Shown piece after piece: positions 35,270 to 49,114 of a stretch of 64,000 nt of DNA. Both the position numbers and the translations under genes were made by a program. Under the pieces are notes generated by a model. The model was not told the DNA's origin, did not search any database, and saw only the letters and a program-made list of their open reading frames with translations. Source of the stretch: Opisthorchis felineus (lineage: Eukaryota; Platyhelminthes; Trematoda; Opisthorchiida; Opisthorchiidae); the NCBI GenBank assembly GCA_004794785.1, contig SJOL01007456.1, positions 156,055 to 220,054 of the forward strand. The letters run 5' to 3'. Position 1 is the first letter of the stretch. Each line of letters opens with the position of its first letter.

Positions 35270-38196
35270 GTTAAGGCGCCTCAGAATGCCTGCGACAGAC
35301 CAGCACCAACTCCCCTTCCTCATCCACTCTTTTCCCTTCTTTTCATTCTAAGACTTCAAGTGTAACTAGATAAACTTTGTGGATGTACGCCAGTGAAGCA
35401 TCAGTGTCAACACTGATGTTTCTGTCTCCAGTGACGATGATGGTGGTTGGACACACATCGGTCTTTGATGTGACAAAAAAGATGTTTTCACCTGGAGAGG
35501 GTGATCCTCAGGGGCAATGCGTCTTCCACTGACATGTCCAAGTTTGTGCGTCTTTGCAAAGCAAAAAAAACAGTCGAAAGCATACGAATGTGTATGCTGT
35601 TTGTCATTAGCATGTACGACAGGTCAAAACGTAGACTTCCTGGATAATTCTATGTGTAAGGACTCGCATTCTCAGAAGAAAGTGGTCCGATTACGAGAAT
35701 GCCTCTTTCGATTTTAGAATGAAAAACTACCGGATACTTTGTGCAGTTTTATTAATTAGTAATTAGTAATTTTCACGAAATTCTGAAGTGGGATTCAATG
35801 AATAGTCCTCTTTTATTGTCAGTTCCACGTCAGCCATAGCGGCGGTTACAGAACAATCTCTCGTACCTCTTTTATGGTTCGACTGCCTGGCAGGCAATAC
35901 CTTCAGGTTAAAGACAGCATAGGTGCTCTTTAACGACGCTGTTATAAAATGATGACCAGTACGACACCATATGATGGGGAGTCTACAAGAGACTAAGCCG
36001 CTAGCGGTTATCTGCTAAGTTATCAAGTTTTGTTTCTATGACCGTGGAGACCCATTTAGTGTGTTGCCTCGTAAACAGAACAACAGAAGGGTACATTATT
36101 AGAAGAGGCGCAACTATTGTTCAACATCCTCAGCGACAGTTACCATTCATATAGGTCCTTGTAAATCAACCGTACCCACCACAGAGTCAATAAATTTTGG
36201 ACTTCCATAAAAACGGATGGCTAGCTTTGAACCTACAATCTCACTAGGACTTTAGAATGCATATTTTGTGCTTCGGAACAACAAAAAAGCCTCTTTAGCT
36301 GCTGTCTGATGAGACAACCAGTAAATAATTGATTACCTGTTCATGTTGAGTAGTCTAGCTGCTTCTATGGAGCTCTCGAGGAGGACTGGTAAACGTGACC
36401 GTTTTCGAAACCAGTAGTTAGGTGGAATAGCACAGTGTGCGGCACACCAACAGCTCAAGTATAGTTCATCGAACAGAACATCTACGAGTGCCCCGACGGT
36501 CAGCAGCGTGGTCAGTCTAGTGTGATCCTGATGCTGGATTTAGCAGAAGCTGCCATAATTCGCATCCGTCAGCGTCCGTGGAACATCCTGTCCAGATGTC
36601 ATGTTGGTCGCGGCCTTGCAACGCCAGAACAGACACCATATGCTAACAGAAAAAACCAACGGAGTTCAGCGTCCGCAAAACCTGAACGAAGCATTTCATT
36701 TCATCTATCTTTTTGAGGACTATTGCACTCACCAACCGGCTATGTGTCAACTGATCCATTTAGTACCTATGTATGTGAGTCTCGAATGTCCATTCTGAAC
36801 CAAGCTACTCCCACTTCTCGTTGGTGACAAATTAGATCAGTTCTGTAGCCGTCACTGTAAGGCTTCATTCAGGGAGTTACGTCATTCATGATGACAATTC
36901 CTCAGTTTACTCTTCAAAGTTAGTGTGAAATTTATCAAGTGCGTGTTTTTGTGATCAGTTCATTGTTGCTATAGTCACGTTAGTTCCGCACTTACTTGTT
37001 CTTTCACTGCAGTACTTGAAAAACACCTGGAACACCTTAAAAGGAAAACATCAAGATGTCGCGTTTTCCAGTAGTTTCATCCCAACGCGGCCCTGTAACC
37101 TGAATTCAGACATTTCCTAAGCTTTCGGACGCTTTGTCCTGCGGTTTTCCGACGTGTGGTTTTGTAACAAAGTGGTTTTCAGAACATTTTGCACTGATCC
37201 ATAGAAACTTTTGAGGTTGTGAAACAACAGCATCTGCTGTGTGAGCTGAAAACTGTTGTCCAACGATTCCATCTTATTAATGTTCACGGGAAAGGAGTGA
37301 TTGCTGTTCATTTCAAGTTGTAATATCATACTAAATTTACACGTTATGGATATTTTTATCACGGTCGGTCGTCTAGTAAAATCTCTGTTTGTTTTATCAG
37401 ACTATTCCAGGAATCGATTAATTTTGGAGATGCAGCTAACCAAGTATGAGAGGCAAATTTTAACCTGCGATTGGCGCCGACTGGAAGCCCACAACGGATT
37501 CCTCAAGATCCTCAGGCTTGGGACGGCTGATTCATGGATATCTTAGCCCGTTTAGGATCCAAAACGTTTGTATATTTAAGCATGCATTCCTTTATTGAAA
37601 TGTTTCTAAATTCAAAAGACGGCGTTGTGGAATAAGGTTTTATAATTTAACATTCTGGTTGACTGTAGAGAGCTCAGGCTTTTTAATAAAATCCGAGACG
37701 AGTTTAGCCTGCAAAGAGTTTCAACAATGGCTGCTACTCCGAGGAGTTCAAACATGCTACTCCCACGAAGCTAATAAATTTCGATTGTCTCCTGCGTTCC
37801 GAGTGCTAGAAGATGTTGAATATAGATCGTTCTAGACTGTACGACTATATATGATATTCTGACTTCCAAAAGTGAACGTTCAAGAAGTTGGTTTCGTGAG
37901 ATTGACAGAATGTGTTGGTAACTAATCCATTTGACCTGACCCAGGAAACGCTGTCAAGAAGAACACAAAATGTGATCGATGTGATTTACTGCGATGAGGT
38001 TTTCACTGACTTTCACGCTCTCTTGATAGTTCCAGCAAGTTAGGCCTAATTACATGGGCAGCTCCAATGCTACTTAGGAACGCAGACAGACCCGCGTACT
38101 CCACCCAGCCCTAGAAGCACGCTGTCATTGGCTGCGGTTCCTGTGACTGAAGGGTGAGTGAAGCTATATCCTGTCTTAGTGAAAGCTAATCACTGC
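35270..38196. other. unassigned non-coding DNA
   Basis: Contains a 9-bp perfect inverted repeat, CATCAGTGT and ACACTGATG, at 35399-35418. Otherwise nothing recognised. Confidence 0.45.
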
Positions 38197-38352
38197 CACG
38201 TAGCCTCTCGTGGCCAAATGGTTAAATTTCCAACCACTTACTGGAAGTGATGGGTTTGAAACACTCTGAGTTTCGTGAGATATGCACTGATGATGATAAT
38301 TCTCAGCAGGAATGAAACAATGCTTGGCTTTTCAGCACAGGCTGCCCTCACT
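38197..38352 (+). mobile_element. H2 SINE with hammerhead remnant
   Basis: A box TGGCCAAATGG (38211-38221); B box GGGTTTGAAAC (38252-38262); H2 signature GAGTTTCGTGAGATATGCA; CTGATGA (38287-38293) and GAAAC both present, but stem II between them is altered and the return stem I strand is lost. The tail is CTTTTCAGCACAG. This copy has the clearest Pol III head of the family. Confidence 0.82.
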
Positions 38353-38354
38353 GG

Positions 38355-38756
38355 CAGGAGGAAATGTCAAGTGAATAGTTATTTCCTACGTGAACACCAG
38401 TTTGTATTTAGGCGGAGGAAGTACAATTATTTTCAATGTAAGCAGATGGAAACCTCAGGCTAAGATGATTCTCTACTCTCTTTCACGTTATTCACTAATT
38501 GATCCGGATAAGCCTCGAGAAGAGTAAAAAACTGAAGTACGCTTTAAAAGGGTGTTCAGTGACCTTAATGCGAGATGTTATGTCCGGGAAATCACTTTGG
38601 GAACAACAAAGGCATGGTTGCACTTATCCGTAGTCAGGTCGATGGTCGTAAATCTGTTTAGGAGGAGATTTTATTGGGCGTTATAGTGTGTGCCTACCCG
38701 GCACCGCATTATGCACAGTCTGGCGAGCCGAGCCTTCTGATTTCAGAGCTAATACC
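38355..38756. other. unassigned non-coding DNA
   Basis: Nothing recognised. Confidence 0.35.
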
Positions 38757-39185
38757 TGGATAGCGAAATACACTCATTTGCATACAAGTTTGGGTTACAC
38801 GAAAGACTCAATTGAATCACAATTGAAGCTCCTTCAACTGAGTGTGCTGCACCAGGCGGCCTCATGTTTCAGTTGGTACTCCCATAGAATATATTGTAAT
38901 AGTGACCTATTGTACCAACTGAAAGACGAGGCGGCCTGGTGTAGCACATTCAGTCGAAAAAGAATATCGCAAACGAGAAATTCAGGTGGAATTCAGGTGA
39001 GTCTCCGGTAAAAACCACAACGGTATACAACTGAGCATATTTCGCTAATTTCGTGCAGTAGGACGTAAGTTTAAAGGGAACTCGAGGACCACGCCGACCT
39101 GGTAGGCTCCAAGAAGTGCGAAACCGGTCGTGGGATATCGAATGGTTTTCAGCAACTTTGGGAGTAGTGTGTCACTTCTACAAAT
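38757..39185. mobile_element. H1 repeat with long central hairpin
   Basis: A minus-oriented part (38765-38880) faces a plus-oriented unit (38910-39185). The inner GCACCAGGCGGCCTCATG blocks form arms of about 45 bp (38834-38879 with 38911-38955) around a loop of about 30 bases. The plus ribozyme near 39090 is decayed: CTGGTAG for CTGATGA, GAAAC and CCGGTC kept. Confidence 0.88.
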
Positions 39186-39189
39186 CCTG

Positions 39190-39642
39190 GATAATTTTCA
39201 AGCATGAATGTTTCGTTCAATGTCCTTTTGAGTCCTTCAGAAAACCTGAACCCAAGTGCATTCATTTGATCCATTAGGAAAATTGTTCACTACGGAAACG
39301 TGTAGGGTCACTGATATTTGAATTAGAAAAACTAGCTTCCTTCACAGGGAGAATAATGCGTGGAAGCTTGTTCACGGTGACGAATTTAATCGTGTTGAAA
39401 AAAATTTATTTTCGTAGCGGTTACAAGCTGACTGGTAAGAAACAATGAACCAAAGCTACGTGATATGATGTGGGGACACGGCTCAGTCAGGTCCTTCTCT
39501 GTGGAAATCCTCTGATAAGACCACTTTCGCCTGTCCACCTGATGATCCGCGAAGTAAGGAGGTGACGTTATGACGATCGCGTGTGCTTTGTAGAATAGCC
39601 TTATCCTTTACACTCAAACAGTGTCGTTCCTTGATGGAACAC
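39190..39642. other. unassigned non-coding DNA
   Basis: Nothing recognised. Confidence 0.35.
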
Positions 39643-39925
39643 ACTGCTCATAAGTTTGCTGTTAACTCTTCGATAGCCCACGGCCGGTTTCCTCTCACTT
39701 GGGGCTCATCATATAGGCACAGCCTTTGAATCTCCGTCAGTCTGATGATCTTCTTGAACATTCCACTGTACGCAATCGGCAAAATACACTTATTTGCAAA
39801 CCAGCTTAGTGTTAACTGGAGACTGTCATTCACGAAGCTATTCAACTGAATGTGTTGCACAAAGGCCGCTACACATTTCCTTTTGTTGTTGCGATATTCG
39901 AGATATCACACACACACACACTGCT
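39643..39925 (-). mobile_element. H1 repeat, minus orientation
   Basis: A minus-oriented unit from the CTCATAAGTTTGCTG terminus through the ribozyme region (ATGATGA for CTGATGA, GAAAC kept, GGCC for the cleavage site), the CACTTATTTGCAAACC block and GATATTCGAGATATC. It ends in a short CA run (39907-39921). Confidence 0.82.
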
Positions 39926-39929
39926 CAAT

Positions 39930-42900
39930 TGGCGTAGTTTCGAACTAGCCAACTTGCTGTGATGTACTCATTGCGTTAGTCAAACAAGATATCCATCCAT
40001 TGGGATAGCTTACGATTTGGAGTAGGTTTGTTATGACGTCATCATCATTAAATGCCTTATTGAGCACAAGAAATGGCGTGGTCATAGACATGAGCCCTCG
40101 TACCGTTTGATGACGGTACTCACTGTTACATAGAACTCCAATGAAACTTGCATTTCACACGAGGTTCAGCGGTTCAATAATACGTTGATGGTGACCGCCT
40201 CAATGTAGACAACTCATGCGATATCTTTGACGTTTGAGCTTTCAGAACAGACGCTCTGTCGGTTTGATATTGTGTTAATGAATTGGTTTGCTTCTTCCAT
40301 ATGTTTGTCCGAATGTTGCAGTGTTAATCAAGTACAAAGATATACATCATATATATGCCTACGCACAGACATTTATACAGAAGAGGTGACAGAAATATGA
40401 GGGGAAGAAAATGCCCATAAATAAACAGATTAAATACAAAAGTTTTTCGCTGGTTTTGCTGCGTGTGTTTAGGTATTTTTGTTTCCTTTGGCGTTGGTTT
40501 CATGTTGAAGGACCGACAGAATTTTGAGTATAAAACATCTGGAAATTTCCAAAGTGTGTCATACATCTCAAAGTCTATAACCATATCGTCTCAGGATTCT
40601 TTGGTTATACCCGGGTAGCCTCCAAGACGGTAATTTCTCAGAGTTAACACTCCGTTTTTCACGTTACCGCGCCATGTCATCGGTTTCACACCTTTTAGTT
40701 GGCTCCTGTCTGGGATGGAGCATGTTAACAGTCCGAAGTACGGTGAACATTATAGTGACGAAAATGCCGTGACCAATGTAATCGGAATATTGGGATATCT
40801 GTTTCTGGAGCCTAGCCTAACAAGCCATGCACTGCTCCACATACTTATTGATTACTCGCGCCATGCTGTCAGAAGACTCGCACAACGCTACGCAGAAATA
40901 ATCCATCGATCACTGATAAATGTCGAATATCTTGAAGAGGGGTAGGTCAAGTTTTGCATCCGTATCACAGTACGCTCGCAGAGATGTGTTGTAAACGCGA
41001 GAACCCAAAAGGCAGACCAGTATCAAGTGTGAGTCAGAGCTTTCGCAATTTAACCGGCTCAAACTTACATTTTGCTATCTTTCAAGAGGCCGCCACTCTC
41101 ACTCCACTATTAAGAAAGCTACAGCTTCTAAACTTCCCAAAACAGTTAACTTCTTTCAAGACGTTACTACTTTATTCGATGGCGGGAAGCAATTATTGAC
41201 AGTACTGAGAAGTGGTTTTACATTTTTTTTGACGCACCAAAAACATATCAAACCGAAATATCGCTATACGGCTCATCATTTCTCGTAAGGCTATAGTGTT
41301 GTCAACCATTGCATCGATACCATCGGCACAGGTGCGTTGGATATTCCAAAGAGAGTCATATCAAACTGGTTTACTGATTCTGTGGAAAGTAAATGTATGA
41401 AAATGCAGTAGTTTGGTCGGTTGTCAGGGGACAAGTCAGCATAACGTAGCACAGCTTTCCGCTGTGATATAGGAAATACACTTTCACCAGTATACAATAC
41501 CAAATCCAAGGCAACTGTTTTCCAAATTCTTACACAATGCGGCAGAGCAAAAAAACTCTATACAGTCTGCCGAATAGGACCTATACAACTGGGTAGTGCG
41601 TTCTTTTAACATCTGCGTCAAATTATCCAGATCTTACTCAACTGATTTAAACGACACTGCACACTGTGCCTATGGCCTGCTCAGACAAGTGATCTGAGTA
41701 GCATGCAATCAATTCTTAAGAACCGGACAGACAAACGCAATGAGGTCTACACGACCAACACCAAGGTGAGCGGTAGGGCGGTACAATCCTCAGTAATTTT
41801 TGAAGGGACAATTCATGATGATGTTCGCAGCAGATGAGACAGGGATCACAGAGTTGGTGGTGCACATTCCAGATTAGAGTGAGCAACTAGGCACGGCACC
41901 AGTTCGAAGTGAATCAACACAGCTGTCAGAACTGTAAGAGCAGCGAACGGAACTACTGGTCAAGAGCAGTGGGAACATGTGGCGGGCGTGACTAAAGGTA
42001 GACACTGTGAGTGCACCAGTTTGATGGATTGTCTCACAGCTGAAAAGTCCCGTTCGTGGGTTAGCAAGGGGGTCTGTCTGCGCGATCAGAAATCACGTCA
42101 ATCACGTGCATGAAGTAGAAGTTGGAACGTGAAAATCCAAGACAAGATAGGGAGCATCATATACCAGAGCAGATGCAATAGATGCGCCTAAACACAAGTA
42201 GGCGCTAAGAACCACATCCGGATTGAAGTAAGTCACCCGAAGAGTGACCTTTATTTCAGCAATCAGACTTTACAACACTGCAAACGTGAAGATCAACCAT
42301 AAAGTTCACCCAGAGACCGGCAAAACAGAGGCTCGGGCTGCGAACAGCTCCATGGGAATGCCTATCCAAACAAAAGATGACGGGGAACACATCGGAATAT
42401 TGGTCGTTCGGATGCATAAGTTGGTTTTAAATCAAGGGGTTGTTGATCTGTTTGGTGAGCGTGGCCATTTACCAACAGACGTTTTGTCAGCAATCGTGGG
42501 GACTGATGATATCCCCCAGGCCTGCTTCCGAGTCGACGTCCCTGCGGTTGACTAAACCGTGCCAGCACAGCTGTACACACCGGTATTCAATTCGTGACGT
42601 CCCATTGCCTGGTGTTGGAACTCGTTCAGTCAAATCACCCAATTCGTTGAAAATAGTAAATCCTGTAAACTCAGCATTAACCTCAACATCAATGCAACTG
42701 TAATTGGATACAACTTTCCACAATGTTCCCACATGCACTTTGGCCTTTTTCCACAGTTTTTAACTTCTGTGAATAAGTAACACATTGTTCTAATCCACTT
42801 CAGCGCCGTCAACCATATGCAACAGATCTGACTACCAACATTTAGGGGACACACTGAGAACTACCAAAGTTCAGTTACCAACTGATGTTACTTGTATATC

Positions 42901-45900
42901 ATACGAATATATCATACTTCTCTGCGTCACTGTCAAATCGGGGTTCAGTTTGTTTGGAGGTCTTGGCCCAAGCCAATCTCAGCATTCTCTATAATTGTGT
43001 TCGGGCGTACTGAACTGACCACTGACAAAACAGATGTCGCTAGAAGATGGATCCTTAACTGTTCAATGCTTACGTCAGGGGTAATTCCATATAAGTGATT
43101 GTGCCTTGTGCTCAAGGTCAAGAAGTGATCAGAGTGCGCGTAGTAAGCGTTTGAGCACAACGTCAACTATAGGTTCTTCGCTATTATTCTATGAATTCTA
43201 AAAGAACTTCTGGTTACCCAGTCATTCAAAATGTCTGCTCTCACGAAAGGAGCTCCGGGGCAGTCGGCTCAAACCATCGCTCCAGTACGGTCAACACAAC
43301 TTGCAAAAACACTTTCCGCCTGACAGTTTTTCACTGGAACTCTGTCCAGACGTTTTTAGTTCTAGCTTGGAACAAATCACTTTTAAGAAAGGATCACTTT
43401 TAAGTTCGCTTGGGTAACCCTTTTTTAAATTATTCAGTTTGTAACTGTGAATGAAGAAACCCAAAATTAGTCACAAACACGAACAGAGAATTCATTTCAC
43501 ACGCGGAGCTCCACACAGCCTCTATACACTAAGGAAAGTCATGCTGTCATCGAAAAACAGGCGCCATGACCTTCAATTTACAGGGACCACCGGACAACAT
43601 AAATTATTACTAATGAAAACCGAAGAAATGCATCATCCATTCATTCATTTAATTGTTTAACTAGAGGCAAACGAAAGGCTAGCAAAACGTGTTTGTTGGG
43701 TTTCTTACATTGTTTTCAACTACAAAAGTTTTCCTTCACCAAGGTCTCGTTTTCTCTTACGCCTTGCGGCGATCAAAATGTACGATTCTCTTGGTTGGTA
43801 AACAAAGTATACTACACGATATTTGAAAAACCGCTCCTAACGAGACACTTCATTAAAGTTTTCGGGAGACGTCTAGATAGTTGGAAGATATTTTATTGTA
43901 GGAATTTGTGGGCATACTTAAAGTCCTGTTCTCCTGAAGGTTAAAAAACGGGGAGACTATTTCATTTATATGTGACACTGACCAATTTCGGTGGATAAAC
44001 CGACAGTGACGGTTAGTAGTTCTGCAACACCAACAGGAGCACACAAAATCCTATCACCGGTAGTTAAACATCTAGGTTTAGGAACTGTAGAAAAGTAGCG
44101 ATTTTTTAGAGAATGATCAATGATCTTTCCACACAAAGCAATGAAACAAAACTCTATGTTTTGAAAATCCGGTTGGTGCTTACAACTTCCATAGTGTGGA
44201 CGTAGAACAACCACGACTAATCTGTCAAGCCAAATAAGCGGTAAAATTTGCGGTGTTCCGTCCGGGTCAAACCTTATTACCGAGCGGCTAACGTGAAGTG
44301 TTGTTGTGAAGCGTGGTGACTCAGCTCACAGCTCTCTCGTTCGTTCGAATCAGGCAAATGAAAACAGACAACAAGACGACTCATTCTTGGCTACGTGGAA
44401 ACCAAAGTAACGTACACTACCGGAGTGAAAATTTGACTCCAAATACAAATATTATTTGTTATACGCAGATAGAGTAGGGTGCAAAGTCATGAACACTCAT
44501 ATTTTCATCAATTCCGTCCATCCCACCTCGCTTTTTCGCACATTCAGTGAATCACTCAGATTTTTTAAATCTCATCTTTGGGTGGACGCTTGGTCCAGGA
44601 CTGACCAGTTCCTTCGTTACACTATTGGAATGAGCAGCTGAATACATCAGCTGTCTTGCAACTTACGGGCGTCGTTGCCAGTTTACCTGATCTGTGTTGC
44701 AGAGCTTGCTGTCGAGGAGGGGGTGCGAAGTGTTAATAAGGCCACCCTCGGCTGACAGTGAACTTCGATTCACGCTTTACAAGCTTATTTTCATTTACTC
44801 CTTAGAAAGAATGCACAACACGCAGAAATGCTTTTTAGTAATCGAAACCCCAAGTTTACCGCAGTCCAAAAAATAGTTTCCATTAGTTGATCAATGTTAT
44901 GAAGTGTAAAGTATAGTAAGCACACCTCAAGCGTTTTCGATTGAATGCAATCGAATGCAGTTGAACACCAGTTGCGATTCTTTCAGGCATTTCGGACGTG
45001 TTGGAATTTTCGAACAGTTAGCATTTTCGTGCACACTGTGGCCGAAATGAAGTTGCGTGTCTCAACTAAGGAGCTATTTAACTTCCTCCGTGACCGTTTT
45101 GATTCTTGGATCACTACCGCCTTATACAGAGACCTTTAGGAACTACGAATCGGAAGATTGAATGGCATGTGTGTATGTGCGTGTTTTTAGTCATTCCAGG
45201 TGAATTAAACACATAGAGACGCCTTACTGTATCCTCTCCGAATCTGTCCGAAACAAACAGCGTTGAAATGAACTAGATATGAAGGACCGGTTTTGAATAC
45301 CCGAGGTAAACATATTACAATATGCATTAAACAGTTTCTCCATGATTCGAGACAAAAAGTCCCTCATTTTCATTCCATTTTACACGAGAAACTATGGGTA
45401 CGTACGATTCTGTAGTCATGACTGTGCGCGTCCGGCTTGATAGGTCAGAGTCCGGTGAACACGAAAACTTCTCTCAACCTCACAAAAGACTCCAGTCACG
45501 TGGTTCAGCAGTCAGTGGCCAATAGTCAGGCGTGCGTGTGACCTATGTCCCTGTGTCACTTAGATGAGAATCAGGAACCACAGGAACTTCCTTACTTTTG
45601 GTTATCGTTAAGGATCCGACCACGTCTTAATTTTAATGAGCATTCATTTTTGAGTGTTCCGTCAATCTCATGGACCCTGGAGAAACGTTTTATTACAGTC
45701 GGGAATGTCAAGATGGGATCAGACGGAATAAGGGGTAATAGGTCTGTATAATTTTCTCGTCTACAATGTAATCGTGTGGGGATACGATAAAGCATTGGTG
45801 GCTTTTGAATAAAGCAAGCACGGTAGAATTTTGTTGGCTTATCCGGAATATGCTGAAGCAACATGCACACAATTCTAGGTTGTCTTCAGATCTTAGGTTA

Positions 45901-46860
45901 CATGTACAAAATACATGCAGCAGTAAATTGACCATCCTACTCATTCGCTTTGCCACCTGTCAAACGAGTAACACTTGTCCAAGACGGACCCCCTCCCCAA
46001 ATGGGGCGTTCCTCTGAACTCTGCTTACCGGACACGGGAGTCCCCTGTAGAGGTCAAATATCACTTTTTCAGGAGTTATTCTGTTTTGCTTGGATTCCCA
46101 CACATGAAATTTGTCTCGATCGTCTTGGGTTCCAGACTTTTTCAGAAGTGAGATTCCCATGTCCATAAAAGTGCATCCAAACGGAATCTGTGACTTGAAA
46201 ACTAGAAGGGAATGTTTTAAATATTGACGTGCCCAAGTAACATTTGTTTGCCCTTGTCTTAACGATGGGTGAGTTTAAATATAAATCATAAAGGCGCAAC
46301 CACGGGTGGTTAGTATAACCGACGCCAAGGGCTAAGGTTCAGTGGAACTCGTCTGACAAATCACCTGAAGTTAGCTTCAGCTTTTTGTCCCCGGTGAACG
46401 ATTCATCGCTTTCTTATTCGTTTGATTCTATGAGTTCTAACATTCAAACATCACATAGATGGTGATAGAGTCTCCTCCGCCCATCGAAGTGTTATGCCCA
46501 GAACCAGGTGAAGGCTACAACTAGTGGTCAAAGTTGACTGATTCCGAAACTTGTTGATCTTTAGGAAGCGGTGGCGTTTTCGAACGAAGGACCATTGACA
46601 CCACACTGTCTTTTTTCGAGTAAGGGTTTAATGATACAGTGAATTGTGAATTTCACCTAGGTGGAGTGTGGACAGGCGGAGCACATAGCGGGACGAATGT
46701 GTCGTTTTTAATCATGCCACATTTGACCTTGAAATCAGATATTTACCAGCTCTTGTGTATCTGGAAAATGCAATTGGGTCATGAAGTGCTCAACTGCCTT
46801 CATTCAACGCATCAGGGGAGTGAATGTAACAGAGATCACTCATCAGCTCCGTTGGTTAGA
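39930..46860. other. unassigned non-coding DNA
   Basis: The longest stretch without a recognised repeat. Frames at 40715-40945 (plus) and 42487-42738 (minus, ending GLGDIISPHDC) look somewhat protein-like, but I recognise neither and see no supporting splice structure. 41700-42740 has the feel of a decayed repeat, but I have no second copy to prove it. Confidence 0.4.
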
Positions 46861-46869
46861 AACCACGAA

Positions 46870-47345
46870 CGTTTGATACCGGGATTATACATTTGATGAT
46901 CAGGTTTGCGCAGCTGGAAGCGTGGTCCTTTAACAGCCAACAGATCACGCAGCTAAGGCAATTTATGATCATCAGATGGACAGTCATAGGCACGAAATTT
47001 CTCTCCCACCCGGGGTTTTTAGAATCGCTAAGCACCAGGTCATTGGTGAGCACCGATAAATATGTTGACTAAGTGTTCTGTCCATGCATGAATCACCAAA
47101 CCGTCTGATCACGTCAGCAGCTGGTTCTCACAAGGATAACACCAAAATAATGGCACCCTTGAGGGGATGCATCTCCAAACCTTATTGGGGTGTCTCACAT
47201 TATGTCTGGCATACAGCTTCACTGCCGTACAGTCTCATGACGCCCCCCTAAAGCCCAACAGCCACCGTTAGAGTGCAAACAGAGAAAGCGACACAGTTCT
47301 TAAAAGAACTAATGCGATCGATATTGGCTAATGTTTCGCATGGGA
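46870..47345 (-). pseudogene. doubtful decayed LINE RT fragment
   Basis: On the minus strand TLTVAVGL, a stop, GGVMRLYGSEAVC resembles the LINE polymerase stretch that ends LLYGSETW, and further on ADVIRRFGDSCMDRTLSQHI resembles the region before RWLGH. Many stops and gaps intervene. The call rests on weak similarity only. Confidence 0.25.
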
Positions 47346-47349
47346 CAGC

Positions 47350-48870
47350 ACCGAAGTTATGCAAACAAGATCAGCATTTTTGGTTATGTTTGACGAATGA
47401 GTTGAAACCGATACAGCTGAGCACTGGTCAAACGAAATGCAGCTAGTTCACGTGATGGAGCTGTAAACAATACGCCTGCGCCGTACGTGATCAGCAATCG
47501 ATTTGTTTTCACCATGTACAATGGTCAATTTAGCGCAATTATGCGCATTTGCTTTTTGATTAAACGTTGGCGGTCTTTTGGAGTACTTTGTTTGAGATAA
47601 ATGCAACCTAGGTCACACAAGTTCATTAATTCATCCAGTGTAGGGCAATCATCCTTTTGCAGACGATGTTAAGCATCCCGACGTAATTGTGTTCTTTGCT
47701 AGCGTTTACAAAGAATGATTGTTTGCATGCAATGGGAGGTTTAGTGGAGGTTCTCTTCTCCGGAGTGATTTCCATCACCGCACAAAGCAAATCACTAAAG
47801 AGATGGGTGAAAAGCATAATGTTCTGCTCAGGCGAGGAAGTTTCGCAGATACCTGAGGCCAAAATATGACCGCAACATTAAAATGGTATTCATAACCTAC
47901 TAGCATGGCTGATTTGTGTTTGGGGGACACCAACCAACTTGGTGTTCGTGTTGTATGTTGATGAATTTTCGCAAAATTTACAAAACGCTACTTTTTGAAC
48001 TGGAGTTTGTTTGGATTTACCAAACTCATATTCACTGTTGGTCAGAAGGATGGTTTGCCTGTACGAAATAGGACGTTTCTGTCCATGTGGTTTGTGGTCG
48101 AAACCGTGGATAGATTGTTGGCGCATTTCGAGCAATTCTACCGCAATACATGCAAAAATACCGTTTTGAGTCTTAGGTTGAGGGTATATATGCCGAAATG
48201 TCGGTTCTTACAGGAACTGGGCAGTTAGGGCTGTCTAGATATCTATGTGACGAAGAAAATGAAAAAAGCTTCATGATCACCAAGACATCCAGCATCCAAA
48301 CATCGATGGAAAATCACTCTGTCACTTGATCCGCCATCACTGATAAAAGTCGCGCACGACAAAACACTTGGCGGCTCAATTCTAACTGATGGGGCTAAAT
48401 CGTCGATCAACGTTACGTTCTTCGTAATCTTGGTGTGAATATCCTACAGTCTGTTTGAGTCGCACGGCTGACTAATTATTTCAGAGAATCTAACAACATG
48501 CATCTATGTACAGGGGCCGATAAACTAGTACAATACAAACCGCGTGACCGATTCGGCCGAAGCACCCAAATGCCTCTTGAAAAACTGTCGCGATTCAAGC
48601 AAGCGTCTCCTTAAAATCGGTTTGAGTTACGCGCCACGTGAAAATGAGCCCCGTTTGAGTTTTGTTTACTGTGTTCGTTATTCGTCCTCCTAGACCAGAA
48701 ATGAGTCCTTCCGTGCTCCCAAAGTGGTAGGAACAGTTGGACGAGAGGAGAAACGAGAAACAAGGTTGGACAATAATCTTCTGTTTGAAATCAGACAATC
48801 TACGGACCAGCGAAAGAAAGTACAGTACATATTGGGCTGTGAGGTAGAACGAAACAGTATGGAGTATAGA
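47350..48870. other. unassigned non-coding DNA
   Basis: Nothing recognised. Confidence 0.4.
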
Positions 48871-48871
48871 C

Positions 48872-49112
48872 GTAGTACACTACTCATAAGGTTACTGAAA
48901 ACTCCTCGACAGCCCACGACCGGTTTGGCCCCTTTTTGGGGCTCACCAAGTAGGCGCAGTCCCCGAGTTTCCGTCAACCTTATGTTCTACTTGAAACCAA
49001 ATTGCACGGAATTAGCGAAATACATCATAAACTAGAGATTCAGCTGGGTTCCAGGTGAGCTTCTCGCAAAACCAAATTGGTTTGCAAATAAGTGTATTTC
49101 GGTGGCAATGAT
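48872..49112. mobile_element. H1 inverted dimer
   Basis: A minus-oriented ribozyme half (48872-49022) runs to GAATTAGCGAAATAC and is joined to a plus-oriented ATCATAAACTAGAGATTCAG block and its TTTGCAAATAAGTGTATTTC end. On the minus strand the ribozyme reads TTGGTGA and CAAAC, so it is inactive. Stem I GCCTAC with GTGGGC is preserved. Confidence 0.9.
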
Positions 49113-49114
49113 AA

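Noticed and set aside
42487..42738. 83-codon minus-strand frame as a transposon protein
   Set aside because: The peptide looks protein-like but I could not place it in any RT, integrase or gag family; reading the neighbouring frames did not extend it.
48724..49035. 103-codon plus-strand frame
   Set aside because: Its second half is the antisense of an H1 ribozyme region, so it is a chance reading of a repeat.
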